Origin: Streptomyces sp. NBC_00576
Lineage (GTDB): Bacteria > Actinomycetota > Actinomycetes > Streptomycetales > Streptomycetaceae
Assembly (NCBI RefSeq): GCF_036345175.1
Contig: NZ_CP107780.1
Span: 9,672,001 to 9,736,000, forward strand
Direction: 5' to 3'
Length of the DNA: 64,000 nt
Part shown: positions 47,401-55,396 of the stretch, piece by piece
Position numbering within the stretch: position 1 is the first letter of the stretch
Layout of the letters: each line of letters starts with the position of its first letter
Notes under the pieces: model-generated
The model's input: only the letters and a program-made list of their open reading frames with translations
What the model was told of the DNA's origin: nothing
The model's database searches: none
Translations under genes and position numbers: made by a program

Positions 47401-47763
47401 GAGCTCTGGCGCAGGCACGCGTCGCTCGACGAACTCGACGACGGCGTGAGGACCCAGGTGCTCGAACGCTGCGGGGACACGGAGCCCTCAGCGGTCGCGG
47501 CGCCCGGTGTGGACGGGAAGGCGGAACTGGCGGCCCTGTTCCGCGGATACTTCGAGCGGGGCTTCCGTCTCGCGGTGACGGGCGGTCAGCGGTCCAAGGT
47601 CGACTACCTGGTCCACTGCGGCCCCTCGATGGGCGCCTTCAACCAGGTGGTCGCCGACACCGCTCTGCACCCCTGGCAGGCCCGCACGGTGGAAACCATC
47701 GCCGACACACTGATGGAGGGTGCCGCCGCCCACATCGCCACCCGCCTGAGCTCGTTCCGTTGA
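44443..47763 (+). CDS. Trans-acting AT-AT-enoylreductase
   Basis: A 1106-residue protein that supplies the AT-less PKS modules. The ATG at 44443 overlaps the upstream TGA by four bases, so translation is coupled; the frame is also open upstream, but that part lies inside the previous gene. AT1 (about 30-325) has GSSLGEY with Ser129, lacks the usual His before the Ser, and lacks the Arg that binds the malonyl carboxylate (VRQADALR instead of an RG motif). This fits an acyl hydrolase that clears stalled chains. AT2 (about 382-690) has GHSLGEY with Ser464, RRRGELM and PFHS, and is the likely malonyl transferase. The C-terminal part (about 700-1106) is a PfaD-type FMN enoylreductase (HVGCAGGIGTPDAA, LTGSVNQ). 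A short Ala-Pro-Thr repeat links the two ATs. The fused AT-AT-ER layout is known from actinomycete trans-AT clusters such as oxazolomycin. Confidence 0.93.
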   Translation: MRPMRKRDTRDEMDEPPIEETQPLAGEAPTGSLPVVFMFSGQGSQYYRMGKELFDADEVFRTALLRHDAAVAEDLGESVLARIFDPAKQKHEPFTDTRITHPAIIMIELALAEMLRAAGIEPTYLLGSSLGEYAAATVAGSLDPPDCLRLLVRQADALRGGPRGGMLAVLAGTEVLDRVPALHGCQIAARNYPGHFVVAGTEEALSRAESGLRAAEVPHQRVPVEYGYHSDLMEHVLAGCRDAFDGVEFAAPRIPWVSCVDGRPVERPTAEHFWQVARRPIEFERAMAGMRDRGEFLYLDLGPSGTLHNFVRNILPAQTRSRSLPLLSPFGYDPRLPAEARTLAAPKAPRAPSNPKTQTPTAPTAPTAPTAPRKAHGMKVYGFPGQGSQQRGMGAELFERFPDQVAVADRVLGYSIEELCVSDPERRLNRTEFTQPALYVVSALAYLDRIGRDPEPADCLVGHSLGEYGALFAAGAFDFETGLRLVRRRGELMAAAGGGTMAAVVGADEVTITRVLADSGLGGVDLANHNALDQFVLSGPGEQLDAACTAFEAVGARAVRLNVSAPFHSRYMRGVAEEFARFLDGFALRPPTVPVLANVDALPYSPGALKETLTAQIASPVRWSETVRRLMGYGDFEFVELGPGQVLTKLVARIRSAAEPLPAPSPEPAPRTESPAPAGGPGTGPGKAVVGAESLGARSFRERYGLRYAYLVGSLYGGISGQEMLRSSAKAGLLGFLGTGGLPLTEVEQQLRGLTGVLGLGGAFGANLLYRHGAPEQESALVDLLLRHEVDLVEASGFPLITPALVRYRVKGGRIIAKVSRTDVAAAFLAPPPERLVTRLLAAGEVTEEEARAAAVRPMADDLCVEADGGWLSSTADLLTLLPAVLRQRDEAALPGDRVHVGCAGGIGTPDAAAAAFLLGAEFVLTGSVNQCSVEAATSAEVKDLLREAREYDVDTAPWGEMFEFGVRARYLKRGLFFPARASGLHELWRRHASLDELDDGVRTQVLERCGDTEPSAVAAPGVDGKAELAALFRGYFERGFRLAVTGGQRSKVDYLVHCGPSMGAFNQVVADTALHPWQARTVETIADTLMEGAAAHIATRLSSFR
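45520..45555 (+). repeat. Four perfect 9-base repeats in AT1-AT2 linker
   Basis: CCGACGGCA occurs four times in perfect tandem, coding for a Pro-Thr-Ala linker between AT1 and AT2. Confidence 0.9.
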
Positions 47764-47773
47764 CCTGACCGCT

Positions 47774-47809
47774 ACGCCAGGATCCCGGGGCCGCCCTCGC
47801 GCCTGGCGT
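47774..47809. terminator. Candidate hairpin between convergent genes
   Basis: ACGCCAGG (47774-47781) pairs with CCTGGCGT (47802-47809), giving an 8-bp stem with a 20-base GC-rich loop. It lies in the 52-base gap between the AT-AT-ER gene and the convergent reductase gene and could stop transcription from both sides. There is no T-run, which is common in high-GC actinomycetes. Confidence 0.45.
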
Positions 47810-47815
47810 GTGCCG

Positions 47816-48796
47816 TCACAGGTCGAGGACCAGGCGGGGTCCGCACGAGCGGGAGACGCAGATGAGCATGGTGTCGCCGGCGGCCCGCTCGTCCTCGGTC
47901 AGCAGCGAGTCGCGGTGGTCGGGCTCGCCGTCGAGTACGTCGGTCTCACAGGTGCCGCACGTGCCTTCCCGGCAGGAGAAGTCGACCGCGATCCCGGCCG
48001 CCTCCACGGTTTCGAGCACCGAGCGGCCCGCCGGCACGGTGAGGGTGAGCCCGGAACGGGCGAGTTCCACCTCGAACGCCTCGGCCGGGGCGCCGGCCCC
48101 GGCCGTCCGGACCGGGGCGAACCGCTCCACGCCCAGCGTGCCCGGGGGCCAGCCCGCGCACCGCTCCTGCACCGCCTGCAACAGAGGTTCGGGACCGCAG
48201 GCGTGCACCAGGGTGCCCTCCTTCGGCACGCCGAGGTGGCCGGCGAGATCCAGCAGCCCGTACTCGTCCTGCGGACGGATGAGTACCCGGTCCCCGTACG
48301 GGGCGAGGCGGTCCAGAAACGCCATGGAGGTCCGGGTGCGCCCGCCGTACAGCAGACTCCAGTCGGCGCCCGCGGCCTCGGCGGCCTCGACCATGGGAAG
48401 GACGGGGGTGATACCGACGCCCCCGGCGATGAACAGATGGCGGGCGGCGGGCCGCAACGGGAAGTTGTTCCGCGGTCCGCGGACCCGCACGGTGGCGCCC
48501 TCGTGCAGCCGGTCGTGGACGTACGCCGAGCCGCCGCGGCCCTGCGGCTCGCGCAGTACGGCGATCTGCCAGACCTCGCGGTCGGCCGGGTGCCCGCACA
48601 GGGAGTACTGACGGATCAGCTCGCCCTCGTCGCCGTTCTCGCCGGTCAGCAGTACGTCGATGTGGGCGCCCGGTGTCCAGACGGGCAGCGCACCGCCGTC
48701 GGGGCGGCGCAGGGTGAGGGAGACGACGCCGTCCGCGGCGAGGGTGCGGGAGGCCACCGTGAGGGTCGTCGGGGCCGGGGGCAACTGGTCGTTCAT
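47816..48796 (-). CDS. Phthalate dioxygenase reductase-type flavin/2Fe-2S reductase
   Basis: A 326-residue electron-transfer protein. The N-terminal half is a ferredoxin-reductase fold: RQYSLCG resembles the flavin motif, and GGVGITPVLPM with ACGPEPLL mark the NAD(P) site. The C-terminal domain is a plant-type 2Fe-2S ferredoxin with CREGTCGTCE and a fourth Cys in LICVSRS. This is the layout of VanB and phthalate dioxygenase reductase, which pass electrons from NAD(P)H to a Rieske oxygenase. The likely partner is the Rieske protein at 60629, about 12 kb away in the same island, although that oxygenase also has its own ferredoxin. It is the last gene of a four-gene minus-strand unit, 19 bases after the thiolase. 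GGAG precedes the ATG by about 10 bases. Confidence 0.9.
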   Translation of the reverse strand: MNDQLPPAPTTLTVASRTLAADGVVSLTLRRPDGGALPVWTPGAHIDVLLTGENGDEGELIRQYSLCGHPADREVWQIAVLREPQGRGGSAYVHDRLHEGATVRVRGPRNNFPLRPAARHLFIAGGVGITPVLPMVEAAEAAGADWSLLYGGRTRTSMAFLDRLAPYGDRVLIRPQDEYGLLDLAGHLGVPKEGTLVHACGPEPLLQAVQERCAGWPPGTLGVERFAPVRTAGAGAPAEAFEVELARSGLTLTVPAGRSVLETVEAAGIAVDFSCREGTCGTCETDVLDGEPDHRDSLLTEDERAAGDTMLICVSRSCGPRLVLDL

Positions 48797-48815
48797 GGTG
48801 GTTCAGCTCCGGGGT

Positions 48816-50006
48816 TCAGGCCTGCGTCGGTATGTGCAGCAACAGCGCGTCGCCCTGGCCGCCGCCCCCGCACAGGGCAGCCGCTCCGCTGCCGCCTCCG
48901 CGTCGCCGCAGTTCGGCCGCGAGGGTCAGCACCAGTCGGGCTCCGGTCATACCGACCGGGTGCCCGAGCGCGATCGCCCCGCCGTTGACGTTCACCCTGT
49001 CCAGGGGGATGTCCAGTTCCCGCACAGAAGCCAGGGCCACTCCGGCGAACGCCTCGTTGATCTCGAACAGGTCCAGGTCGGCGGCCTTCAGCCGGCCGTC
49101 CCGGGACAGGGCGTCGCGGACCGCGCCGGCCGGCTGGACGAGCAGCGAGGGGTCGGGGCCGGCGACCGTGCCGTAGGCGCCGATCTCGGCGAGCGGTGTC
49201 AGGCCCTCCCGCCGGGCGCGCTCCGCGCTCATCACGACGACGGCCGCGGCGCCGTCGGAGAGCTGTGACGAGTTGCCGGCGGTGATGGTGCCCGCACCGG
49301 AGAAGGCCGGCCTCAGGCGCCCCAGGCTCTCGGGGGTGCTCCCCGGCCGTACGCCCTCGTCGGTGTCGACCACCGTCTCGCCCCGGCGCCCGGCCACGGT
49401 GACAGGGGTGATCTCGTCGGACAACGCGCCCGACTCCTGGGCGTGGGCGGCCCGTTGATGGGAGAGCGCGCTGTACTCGTCCTGTTCCTCGCGGGTCAGG
49501 GCGAACGGCTGCTGGTAGCGCTCGGTGGCCGCGCCCATGGAAACGCCGTCGAACGCGCAGACGAGGGCGTCGCGGTCGAGGGCATCCTCCAGCGCCGCCG
49601 AACCGTACTTCCAGCCTGTGCGCGATCCGCGCAGCAGGTGCGGGGCGCCCGACATGGACTCCATGCCACCGGCGACGACCACCTCGTGACGGCCGGAGGC
49701 GATCATGAGGTCGGCCAGGGCGATGGCGTGCAGACCGGACAGACAGAGCTTGTTGACGGTGCTCGCGGGGACGGAGAACGGAATGCCGGCCCGGACCGCG
49801 GCCTGCCGGGCCGAGTTGGGACCGGCCCCGGCCTGCACGACATGACCCATGACGACGGCTTCCACGGCCGCCGGGTCCAGGCGGACGGCGGCCAGGGCCG
49901 CGCCGATGGCATGGGCGCCGAGGTCGACCGCGGACAGGGTGCTCAGGGCGCCCATCAGTTTCCCGATGGGCGTCCTGGCGCCGGCGACGATGACGGATCC
50001 GGGCAT
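48816..50006 (-). CDS. Thiolase (acetyl-CoA acetyltransferase family)
   Basis: A 396-residue thiolase, normal length for the family. It shows the acyl-accepting Cys in NKLCLSGLHA, the NEAFA motif, the active-site His in GHPVGMTGAR and the second Cys in LCGGGGQGDA. I placed the start at the ATG at 50006 because AGGAGG lies about 8 bases upstream and the protein begins with the typical VIVAGARTPIG; an upstream in-frame start would add 22 non-homologous residues. In this setting it most likely performs the final thiolytic cleavage of a beta-ketoacyl-CoA produced by the ligase and dehydrogenase nearby, but biosynthetic condensation cannot be excluded. Confidence 0.92.
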   Translation of the reverse strand: MPGSVIVAGARTPIGKLMGALSTLSAVDLGAHAIGAALAAVRLDPAAVEAVVMGHVVQAGAGPNSARQAAVRAGIPFSVPASTVNKLCLSGLHAIALADLMIASGRHEVVVAGGMESMSGAPHLLRGSRTGWKYGSAALEDALDRDALVCAFDGVSMGAATERYQQPFALTREEQDEYSALSHQRAAHAQESGALSDEITPVTVAGRRGETVVDTDEGVRPGSTPESLGRLRPAFSGAGTITAGNSSQLSDGAAAVVVMSAERARREGLTPLAEIGAYGTVAGPDPSLLVQPAGAVRDALSRDGRLKAADLDLFEINEAFAGVALASVRELDIPLDRVNVNGGAIALGHPVGMTGARLVLTLAAELRRRGGGSGAAALCGGGGQGDALLLHIPTQA

Positions 50007-50040
50007 GACCGGGACCTCCTGGGTGGGTGTGGATCGAGGG

Positions 50041-50655
50041 TCAGGCGACCGCGTCGACGGCACGTTCGGCACGTTCGGCGACCATGTGGGCCGTCTCGTT
50101 CACCGAGTGCAGAACGATCCGGCCGCCGGGCATGCGCCGCACCCGGCTGACCGACGTGTAGCCGGGGTGGAACCAGAACATCGTGGGCAGGCCGAGCACC
50201 GTCGCCAGATAGGTGTTGGTGATGCCGCCGTGGCACACGACCGCCACCCGTCCGCCGGGATGGGCGTCGAAGACGGTGTCCATGGCCCGTACGGCACGCT
50301 CCCGAAAGGCGTCCCAGTCGAGATCGGGCACGAAGTCCTCGTAGCGTCCCTCGGCGAGCGCAGCAGCCCGGGGATCGGCCGCACCGATCTGCTCCGGTGG
50401 CATGTAGGGCTGGGACACGTCCGTGTCCCACTCGCGCAGGTCGTCGAGGACGGTGGCGGTCATGCCGGTGCGGCGCTCCAGGGGCGCCGCCGTCTCACGC
50501 GCCCGCTGGTACGGGCTGACGTACAGGGCGTCGACGTCCTCGTGCGCGAGCCAGGCGGCGAGGCGTTCGGCCTGAGCGGTGCCTTCGGGCGACAGCCCCG
50601 GATCGAACACGCCCCCCATGGGAAGGCCGTGCCGGATGAGGAGGAGTTCGGTCAT
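50041..50655 (-). CDS. Histidine phosphatase (phosphoglycerate mutase-like) family protein
   Basis: A 204-residue member of the histidine phosphatase superfamily. The phospho-accepting His is in LLIRHGLP at the N-terminus and the second catalytic His is in AVVCHGGITN; SPYQRARETA is the family's third conserved motif. The start at 50655 follows GAAGGA at a good distance. It lies between the ligase and thiolase genes in one minus-strand unit. The substrate cannot be read from the sequence; a phosphorylated intermediate or a housekeeping phosphoester are both possible. Confidence 0.87.
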   Translation of the reverse strand: MTELLLIRHGLPMGGVFDPGLSPEGTAQAERLAAWLAHEDVDALYVSPYQRARETAAPLERRTGMTATVLDDLREWDTDVSQPYMPPEQIGAADPRAAALAEGRYEDFVPDLDWDAFRERAVRAMDTVFDAHPGGRVAVVCHGGITNTYLATVLGLPTMFWFHPGYTSVSRVRRMPGGRIVLHSVNETAHMVAERAERAVDAVA

Positions 50656-50673
50656 GGACGATCCTTCGTACAC

Positions 50674-50720
50674 GGGAAAGGGAGGGGAGGGGAAATGGGG
50701 GAGGGAGAGGGAGGGCCGGG
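50674..50720 (+). other. Purine tract with multiple G-runs (potential G-quadruplex)
   Basis: The 70-base gap between the ligase and phosphatase genes contains a nearly pure A/G stretch with at least eight runs of three to five G on the plus strand. The plus strand is the template for the flanking genes, so the transcript is C-rich here. The tract could slow polymerase or set the ratio of ligase to phosphatase. Confidence 0.7.
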
Positions 50721-50725
50721 TCGGC

Positions 50726-52264
50726 TCAGCCGGCGATGGTCCGTTCCGAGCTCCAGTAGGGGCGGCGCATCGCGCGCTTGTCGAGCTTGCCCATCGCGTT
50801 GCGCAGGAGCTCGGGCACGAACTCGTACGACTTCGGGCACTTGTAGGCGGCGAGGCGCTCGCGGCAGAACCGGTCCAGCTCGTCGGCCGGAGGCTCGTCC
50901 CCCGCCACCACGACCAGCGCCCGCAGCGCCTCGCCGAAGTCCGGGTCGGGCACACCGATCACCGCGAGCTCGACGACCGCCGGGTGCTGCCGCAGGACCG
51001 CCTCGCTCTCGGCGGGGTACAGATTGACGCCGCCGGAGACCACGACGTCCGCGGCCCGGTCGGTGATGAATATGTAGCCGTCCGCGTCGACATAGCCGAT
51101 GTCGCCGAGCGTGAAGATGCCCGGAGAGAGATAGGCGGCCTTGGTCTTGTCCGGGTCCGCGTGATAGCGGACGCCCTGGTCGTCGGGTGCCCGGAAGGCC
51201 AGCAACCCCTGTTCCCCGGACGGCAGTTGCCTGCCGTCGTCGTCCGTGACCAGTACGTCGAACGGGGGCCTGACCCGTCCGACCGAGCCCGGGTGTGCCA
51301 GCCACTCGTCGCTGCTGATGCGGGCCACGGTGCCCGCTTCACTGGCGCCGTACGACTCGGTCAGCACCGGGCCGAACCAGTCGATCATGGCTCGCTTCAC
51401 GTCCGGCGGGCACGCGGAGCCGGTGTGGGACACCTGCCGCAGGCTGGAGACGTCGTACCGGGCGCGGACCTCGTCCGGGAGGGCGAGCAGCCGTTGGAAG
51501 TGGGTGGGCACCATCACCGTCGAGGAGACCCGCCACCTCTGCACCCGGCTGAGGAACGTCTCCGCGTCGTATCTGCCGAGGACGATCACCGGCTGACCGG
51601 CCGCCAGATGGCGTAGTGAGGTCAGCGGCGCGTTGTGCTGCAGAGGGCCGCACACCAGGTGCGCCCCCGGCGGGAATCCGGGCCGGGCGGACATCGCGGC
51701 GAGGTAGGCGGTGCTGTCGGCGACCGGCCCGCTCACCCAGCGCACCTCGGTGCCGCGCGCCCGCCCGGTGGTTCCCGAGGTGTAGACGAGCGGAGGCCGG
51801 GCCGGCCGGTCCGTCGGGAGGGTGCGCCCGGCGGGCGTGGACGCCAGCCACAGGTCCCAGTCGAAGGCGTGCCCGGTCTCCGGGGTTCCGTGTGTCACGA
51901 CCGGCAGCCCCAGTTCCCGGGCCGCGTCGAGGGCCGCACCCGCGCCGACGGGCCCGGCGATGATCCCGGTCACGCCCGCGTCGATGATCTGGTCGACCAG
52001 CTCGCCCGACGTGAGGTTCCGTGACGTGGCCACGGTCCCCACACCGGCGCGCAGGCCCGCCAGATGGGCGACCAGCGTCGGAATCGCGTTGTCACCGAGG
52101 ACGGCGACGCGGTCGTCGGGGCCGGGCGCGAACTCCAGCAGCCGGACCGCCGCCCGCGCCACCTGGTCGGCGAGGGCGGACCAGGACAGCACACCCAGGT
52201 CGTCCGCCAGGGCGGGCTCGTCCGGTGTCTCCTGGGCGCGACGGTCGAGTGGCAGCAGCGACAT
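50726..52264 (-). CDS. Acyl-CoA synthetase (AMP-forming, FadD-like)
   Basis: A 512-residue ligase that activates a carboxylic acid as its adenylate and then CoA thioester. Motifs visible are the phosphate loop LVYTSGTTGRARG, the core motif ESYGASEAG, TLGDIGYVDADGYIFI with ITDRAADVVVSGG at the hinge, and NAMGKLDKRAM with the C-terminal catalytic Lys. I chose the ATG at 52264, preceded by GGAGGA; the frame is open upstream but that part has no ribosome site and reads as non-coding. It is the first gene of the ligase-phosphatase-thiolase-reductase unit and is divergent from an acyl-CoA dehydrogenase, so the two probably act in the same degradation pathway. Confidence 0.92.
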   Translation of the reverse strand: MSLLPLDRRAQETPDEPALADDLGVLSWSALADQVARAAVRLLEFAPGPDDRVAVLGDNAIPTLVAHLAGLRAGVGTVATSRNLTSGELVDQIIDAGVTGIIAGPVGAGAALDAARELGLPVVTHGTPETGHAFDWDLWLASTPAGRTLPTDRPARPPLVYTSGTTGRARGTEVRWVSGPVADSTAYLAAMSARPGFPPGAHLVCGPLQHNAPLTSLRHLAAGQPVIVLGRYDAETFLSRVQRWRVSSTVMVPTHFQRLLALPDEVRARYDVSSLRQVSHTGSACPPDVKRAMIDWFGPVLTESYGASEAGTVARISSDEWLAHPGSVGRVRPPFDVLVTDDDGRQLPSGEQGLLAFRAPDDQGVRYHADPDKTKAAYLSPGIFTLGDIGYVDADGYIFITDRAADVVVSGGVNLYPAESEAVLRQHPAVVELAVIGVPDPDFGEALRALVVVAGDEPPADELDRFCRERLAAYKCPKSYEFVPELLRNAMGKLDKRAMRRPYWSSERTIAG

Positions 52265-52458
52265 GGCTCCTCCGGGCGGCTCCTGAGGCCTCTCCCGATT
52301 GGAGGGGAGAGGAGATGCGGAGACTGTAGCGTTTATCAAGAAAGTACGGAACACTCTGGTCCCAGACGGAGGCATTCCCGCATGTTTCAGCGGGATGGAC
52401 GCACATCCCTGCCAACCGTTACTGAATCTGTCGTCTGGTAAGTGACCGAGGAGGAGCC
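52265..52458. promoter_or_regulatory. Divergent promoter region, ligase and acyl-CoA dehydrogenase genes
   Basis: This 194-base gap is the AT-richest stretch nearby (around 52325-52350 and 52418-52440) and must drive both divergent units. An imperfect dyad with GTTAC and GTAAG arms lies at about 52418-52441, just before the dehydrogenase ribosome site, and could be an operator. I could not assign -35 and -10 boxes with confidence. Confidence 0.4.
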
Positions 52459-53703
52459 ATGTCCCAGCCCGATCCGGACGCATGGCGCACACAGGTCCGG
52501 CAGTGGCTGGCCACCGTGCTCGAACCGGCGCGGGCGCCGGAGTCCACCCTGGAGGCCGCCGACCTCGCCGTGTTCCACAACCTCCCCGAGGACGAGGAAC
52601 GCCTGCTGCTGGAGCGCTGCCGCGCCTACCACCGGGCCCGCTTCGAGGCCGGCTACCAGGCGCTGACCCTCCCCGTGGACAAGGGCGGCGCGGGCCTCAC
52701 CGCCGCCCACGTGGCCGTCTTCGCCCAGGAGGAGTCCGCCTTCGAGGTGCCGCCGTCCACCGAACTGATCAGCGTCACCGTGCGGCTGGTCGCGATGGCC
52801 GTCTCCCTCTTCGGGACGGACGAGCAACTCCGAGAGCACGCACGCGCGTTCCTGCGCACCGACCTGCTGGCCTGCCAGCTGTTCAGCGAGCCCGGTGCCG
52901 GATCCGACCTCGCTGCTGTGCGTACTCGTGCCCGGCAGGACCAGGACGGCGGCGAATGGGTGATCGACGGTCAGAAGGTGTGGACCTCGGGTGCCCAGTT
53001 CGCCGACTACGGCCTGCTGCTCGCCCGTACCGACCCGGACGTCGTCAAACAGGCCGGCATCACCGCCTTCCTGGTCCCGATGGACGCCCCCGGAGTGGAG
53101 GTGCGCCCCATCCGTCAGATGAGCGGCGGCGCCTCCTTCAACGAGGTGTTCCTCAGCGGCGTACGCGTCCCGGACCGGCTCCGGATCGGGCGCCCGGGCC
53201 AGGGCTGGGAGGTCGCCACCACCACCCTCGCCTTCGAGCGGACCGCCTCCGGAAGCGGCAACCGCCGCAAGGGCGGCACCTTCTCGGACGTACTGGCGCT
53301 CGCCCGCTCCCTCGACCGCACCGCAGACCCGCTGGTCCGCCAGCGCCTCGCCGACCTCTACGTACGTGCCGCCCTGCGCGCGGCCACCGTCGACCGCGTC
53401 GCCCGGACGAGCGCAGCCGGCGGCCGGCCGGGTCCGGAGGCGTCGTTGACCAAGCTCATGGCCTCCGACCTGCTCACCCGCACGGGACAGGCCGCCGCCG
53501 AGCTGATGGGGGCGCGCATCAGCGCCGACACCGGGGACCCCGGCACCTTCGCCTGGACCCAGCATCTGCTCGGCGCGCCCGGCTACCGGCTGGCCGGAGG
53601 CACCGACCAGATCCAGCGCAACCTGATCGGCGAACGAGTGCTGAAGCTGCCGCCGGAGCCGCGGGTCGACCGGGCGCCCTTCTCACAGCTTCCCGGGAAC
53701 TGA
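52459..53703 (+). CDS. Acyl-CoA dehydrogenase
   Basis: A 414-residue FAD-dependent acyl-CoA dehydrogenase that should introduce an alpha,beta double bond into an acyl-CoA. Family signatures include QLFSEPGAGSDLAA, the middle-domain strand around GEWVIDGQKVWTSG, and GGTDQIQRNLIGERVL near the C-terminus. The catalytic base is not obvious: in many family members a Glu sits in the YEGT motif, where this protein has AGGT. The ATG at 52459 follows GGAGGAG. It opens a plus-strand unit with the SDR (69-base gap) and the ThuA-like gene, and is divergent from the acyl-CoA ligase. Confidence 0.91.
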   Translation: MSQPDPDAWRTQVRQWLATVLEPARAPESTLEAADLAVFHNLPEDEERLLLERCRAYHRARFEAGYQALTLPVDKGGAGLTAAHVAVFAQEESAFEVPPSTELISVTVRLVAMAVSLFGTDEQLREHARAFLRTDLLACQLFSEPGAGSDLAAVRTRARQDQDGGEWVIDGQKVWTSGAQFADYGLLLARTDPDVVKQAGITAFLVPMDAPGVEVRPIRQMSGGASFNEVFLSGVRVPDRLRIGRPGQGWEVATTTLAFERTASGSGNRRKGGTFSDVLALARSLDRTADPLVRQRLADLYVRAALRAATVDRVARTSAAGGRPGPEASLTKLMASDLLTRTGQAAAELMGARISADTGDPGTFAWTQHLLGAPGYRLAGGTDQIQRNLIGERVLKLPPEPRVDRAPFSQLPGN

Positions 53704-53772
53704 GCGACCGGGACCGTTTCGCCGACACACCCCCGCACAGCCGATACACCCCCGCACAAAGGAGTGACGACG

Positions 53773-54537
53773 ATGGATCTGGGACTGACAGGCGCGAAGG
53801 CGCTGGTGACCGGCGCGAGCCGGGGCATCGGCCGGGCGATCGCCGGAACACTGGCCGCCGAGGGCTGCTCGCTGGCCCTGTGCGCCCGGGGCGAGGAAGG
53901 GCTGGCCAAGGCAGCCGCCGAACTGCGCGGCGAGGGGGCCACCGTCTTCGCGGAAGCGGTCGACGTCACCGACCCGGCCGCCCTCGCGGGCTTCGTGGAG
54001 CGGGCGGCCGGTGAACTCGGCGGGCTCGACCTGCTGGTGTCCAACGTGTCGGCGGGCAACGTGAAGGGCGCCGAGTCCTGGGAGGCCAGCCTGCGCGGCG
54101 ACCTGATCCCCTTCGCGGGACTCGTCGAGGCGGCCCTTCCCCACCTGGAGGCCTCCGACCGGGCCGCCGTCGTGGCCATCGGCACCACCAACGCCTCCGA
54201 CACCGCGCGCCCGGCCGGCGCGAACTCGTACTCCGCGCTCAAGGCGGCCGTCGTCCAGCACGCCTCGGCCCTCGCGCACTCCCTCGCGCCCAAGGGCATC
54301 CGCGTCAACACCGTCTCGCCCGGCCCGATCGACTTCCCCGGCGGCGCCTGGGAGACCATCCGCACCAGCCGTCCGGAGGTCTACGAGGAGGTGCTCGCCA
54401 AGCTGCCCATCGGCCGCTACGGCACCGCGGAGGACGTGGCCGCGGCGGTGGCGTTCCTGCTCGGGCGGACCGGCTCGTTCTGCGTCGGCGTCAACCTCGT
54501 GGTGGACGGCGGGCTGCTCACCCGCGTCCAGTACTGA
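53773..54537 (+). CDS. SDR-family oxidoreductase
   Basis: A 254-residue short-chain dehydrogenase/reductase. The NAD(P) motif TGASRGIG is near the N-terminus and the active-site YSALK (Tyr and Lys) is in place. The C-terminal VDGGLL is typical of the FabG-like classical group. I chose ATG 53773, placed 8-9 bases after AAAGGAG; a GTG at 53764 would sit on the ribosome site itself. It probably oxidises a hydroxyacyl intermediate or a diol in the degradation pathway. Three bases separate it from the ThuA-like gene. Confidence 0.9.
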   Translation: MDLGLTGAKALVTGASRGIGRAIAGTLAAEGCSLALCARGEEGLAKAAAELRGEGATVFAEAVDVTDPAALAGFVERAAGELGGLDLLVSNVSAGNVKGAESWEASLRGDLIPFAGLVEAALPHLEASDRAAVVAIGTTNASDTARPAGANSYSALKAAVVQHASALAHSLAPKGIRVNTVSPGPIDFPGGAWETIRTSRPEVYEEVLAKLPIGRYGTAEDVAAAVAFLLGRTGSFCVGVNLVVDGGLLTRVQY

Positions 54538-54540
54538 GCC

Positions 54541-55338
54541 GTGGCGGGCCCGGCCGGCCGCCTGGACGCCGTGCTCGTCTGCGGCGGCCGCTGGCACGAC
54601 TTCGACCACGCGCGGCTGCGGCTGCTGGAGCTGCTCGGCGAGCATCCGCGGGTGCGCACGACGGTGTACGGGGACTACGACTGCGTGGCCGCCCTCGACC
54701 AGGCCGACCTGCTGATCACCTACACCTGTGACGTCCGGCCCCGCCCGGCGCAGCGGGCCGCGCTGGCCCGGTTCGTCGAGCGGGGCGGGCGCTGGCTCGC
54801 GCTGCACGGCACCAACTCGGTGATCGAGCCGTCCACGAGTGAGGGGTCGCGGGTCTTCACGACTCCGAGGCTCCTCGGGGAGCTGGCCGAGGTGCTCGGC
54901 AGCCAGTTCCTGGCCCATCCGCCGATCGAGCCGTACGAGGTGGTGGTGACCCGGCCGGACCATCCGCTGGTCGCCGGGATCGGACCGTTCACGGTCACCG
55001 ACGAGCTGTACGTGTGCGAGCTGCACGGCGAGCTGGAGGTGCTGCTGCACGCCGAGTACACGGGGCCGTGCCGGGGTTTCGCCGAGGGGGACACGGCGGC
55101 TCTCGACCGCGCGCCCCGACCGGTGCTGTATCTCAAGCGGCACGGGCTCGGGGAGGTCTGCTACTTCACCCTCGGCCACTGCCGGGGCCGCTACGACATG
55201 CAGGACCTCGGCGTGGCCGACACCGGGCGCGTGGACGAGGGGCCGTGGCAGACACCGGAGTTCCTGACGGTGCTGAGGCGGTGCGTGGAGCGGGCGGTGT
55301 ACGGGACCGGGCCGGCCGGAGATCCGGCCGGCCGCTGA
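54541..55338 (+). CDS. ThuA-like domain protein
   Basis: A 265-residue protein with a ThuA fold, related to class I glutamine-amidotransferase-like proteins found in trehalose and other sugar-utilisation loci. Recognisable parts are the N-terminal VLVCGGRWHDF, ALHGTNS, the DHPLVAGIG segment and the C-terminal YFTLGHCRGRYD. The enzymatic activity of this family is poorly defined; some members are linked to ketosugar metabolism. It starts with GTG three bases after the SDR stop, so the two are probably co-translated. With a sugar-type importer nearby, a carbohydrate or glycoside moiety in the substrate is possible but not shown. Confidence 0.82.
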   Translation: MAGPAGRLDAVLVCGGRWHDFDHARLRLLELLGEHPRVRTTVYGDYDCVAALDQADLLITYTCDVRPRPAQRAALARFVERGGRWLALHGTNSVIEPSTSEGSRVFTTPRLLGELAEVLGSQFLAHPPIEPYEVVVTRPDHPLVAGIGPFTVTDELYVCELHGELEVLLHAEYTGPCRGFAEGDTAALDRAPRPVLYLKRHGLGEVCYFTLGHCRGRYDMQDLGVADTGRVDEGPWQTPEFLTVLRRCVERAVYGTGPAGDPAGR

Positions 55339-55348
55339 CGCCACCAGA

Positions 55349-55394
55349 GGGCTCTGCCCCCTGGACCCCCGCTCCTCAAACGCCGGAGGGGCTG
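55349..55394. repeat. Streptomyces-type intergenic GC-rich element / terminator
   Basis: In the 58-base gap between the convergent ThuA and alcohol dehydrogenase genes lies a sequence reading GGCTCTGCCCCCTGGACCCC followed by CTCC, TCAAACGCC and GGAGGGG. I recall closely similar elements at many convergent gene ends in Streptomyces. The CTCC (55372-55375) and GGAG (55385-55388) arms form a small hairpin, so it may act as a bidirectional terminator. Confidence 0.6.
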
Positions 55395-55396
55395 AA

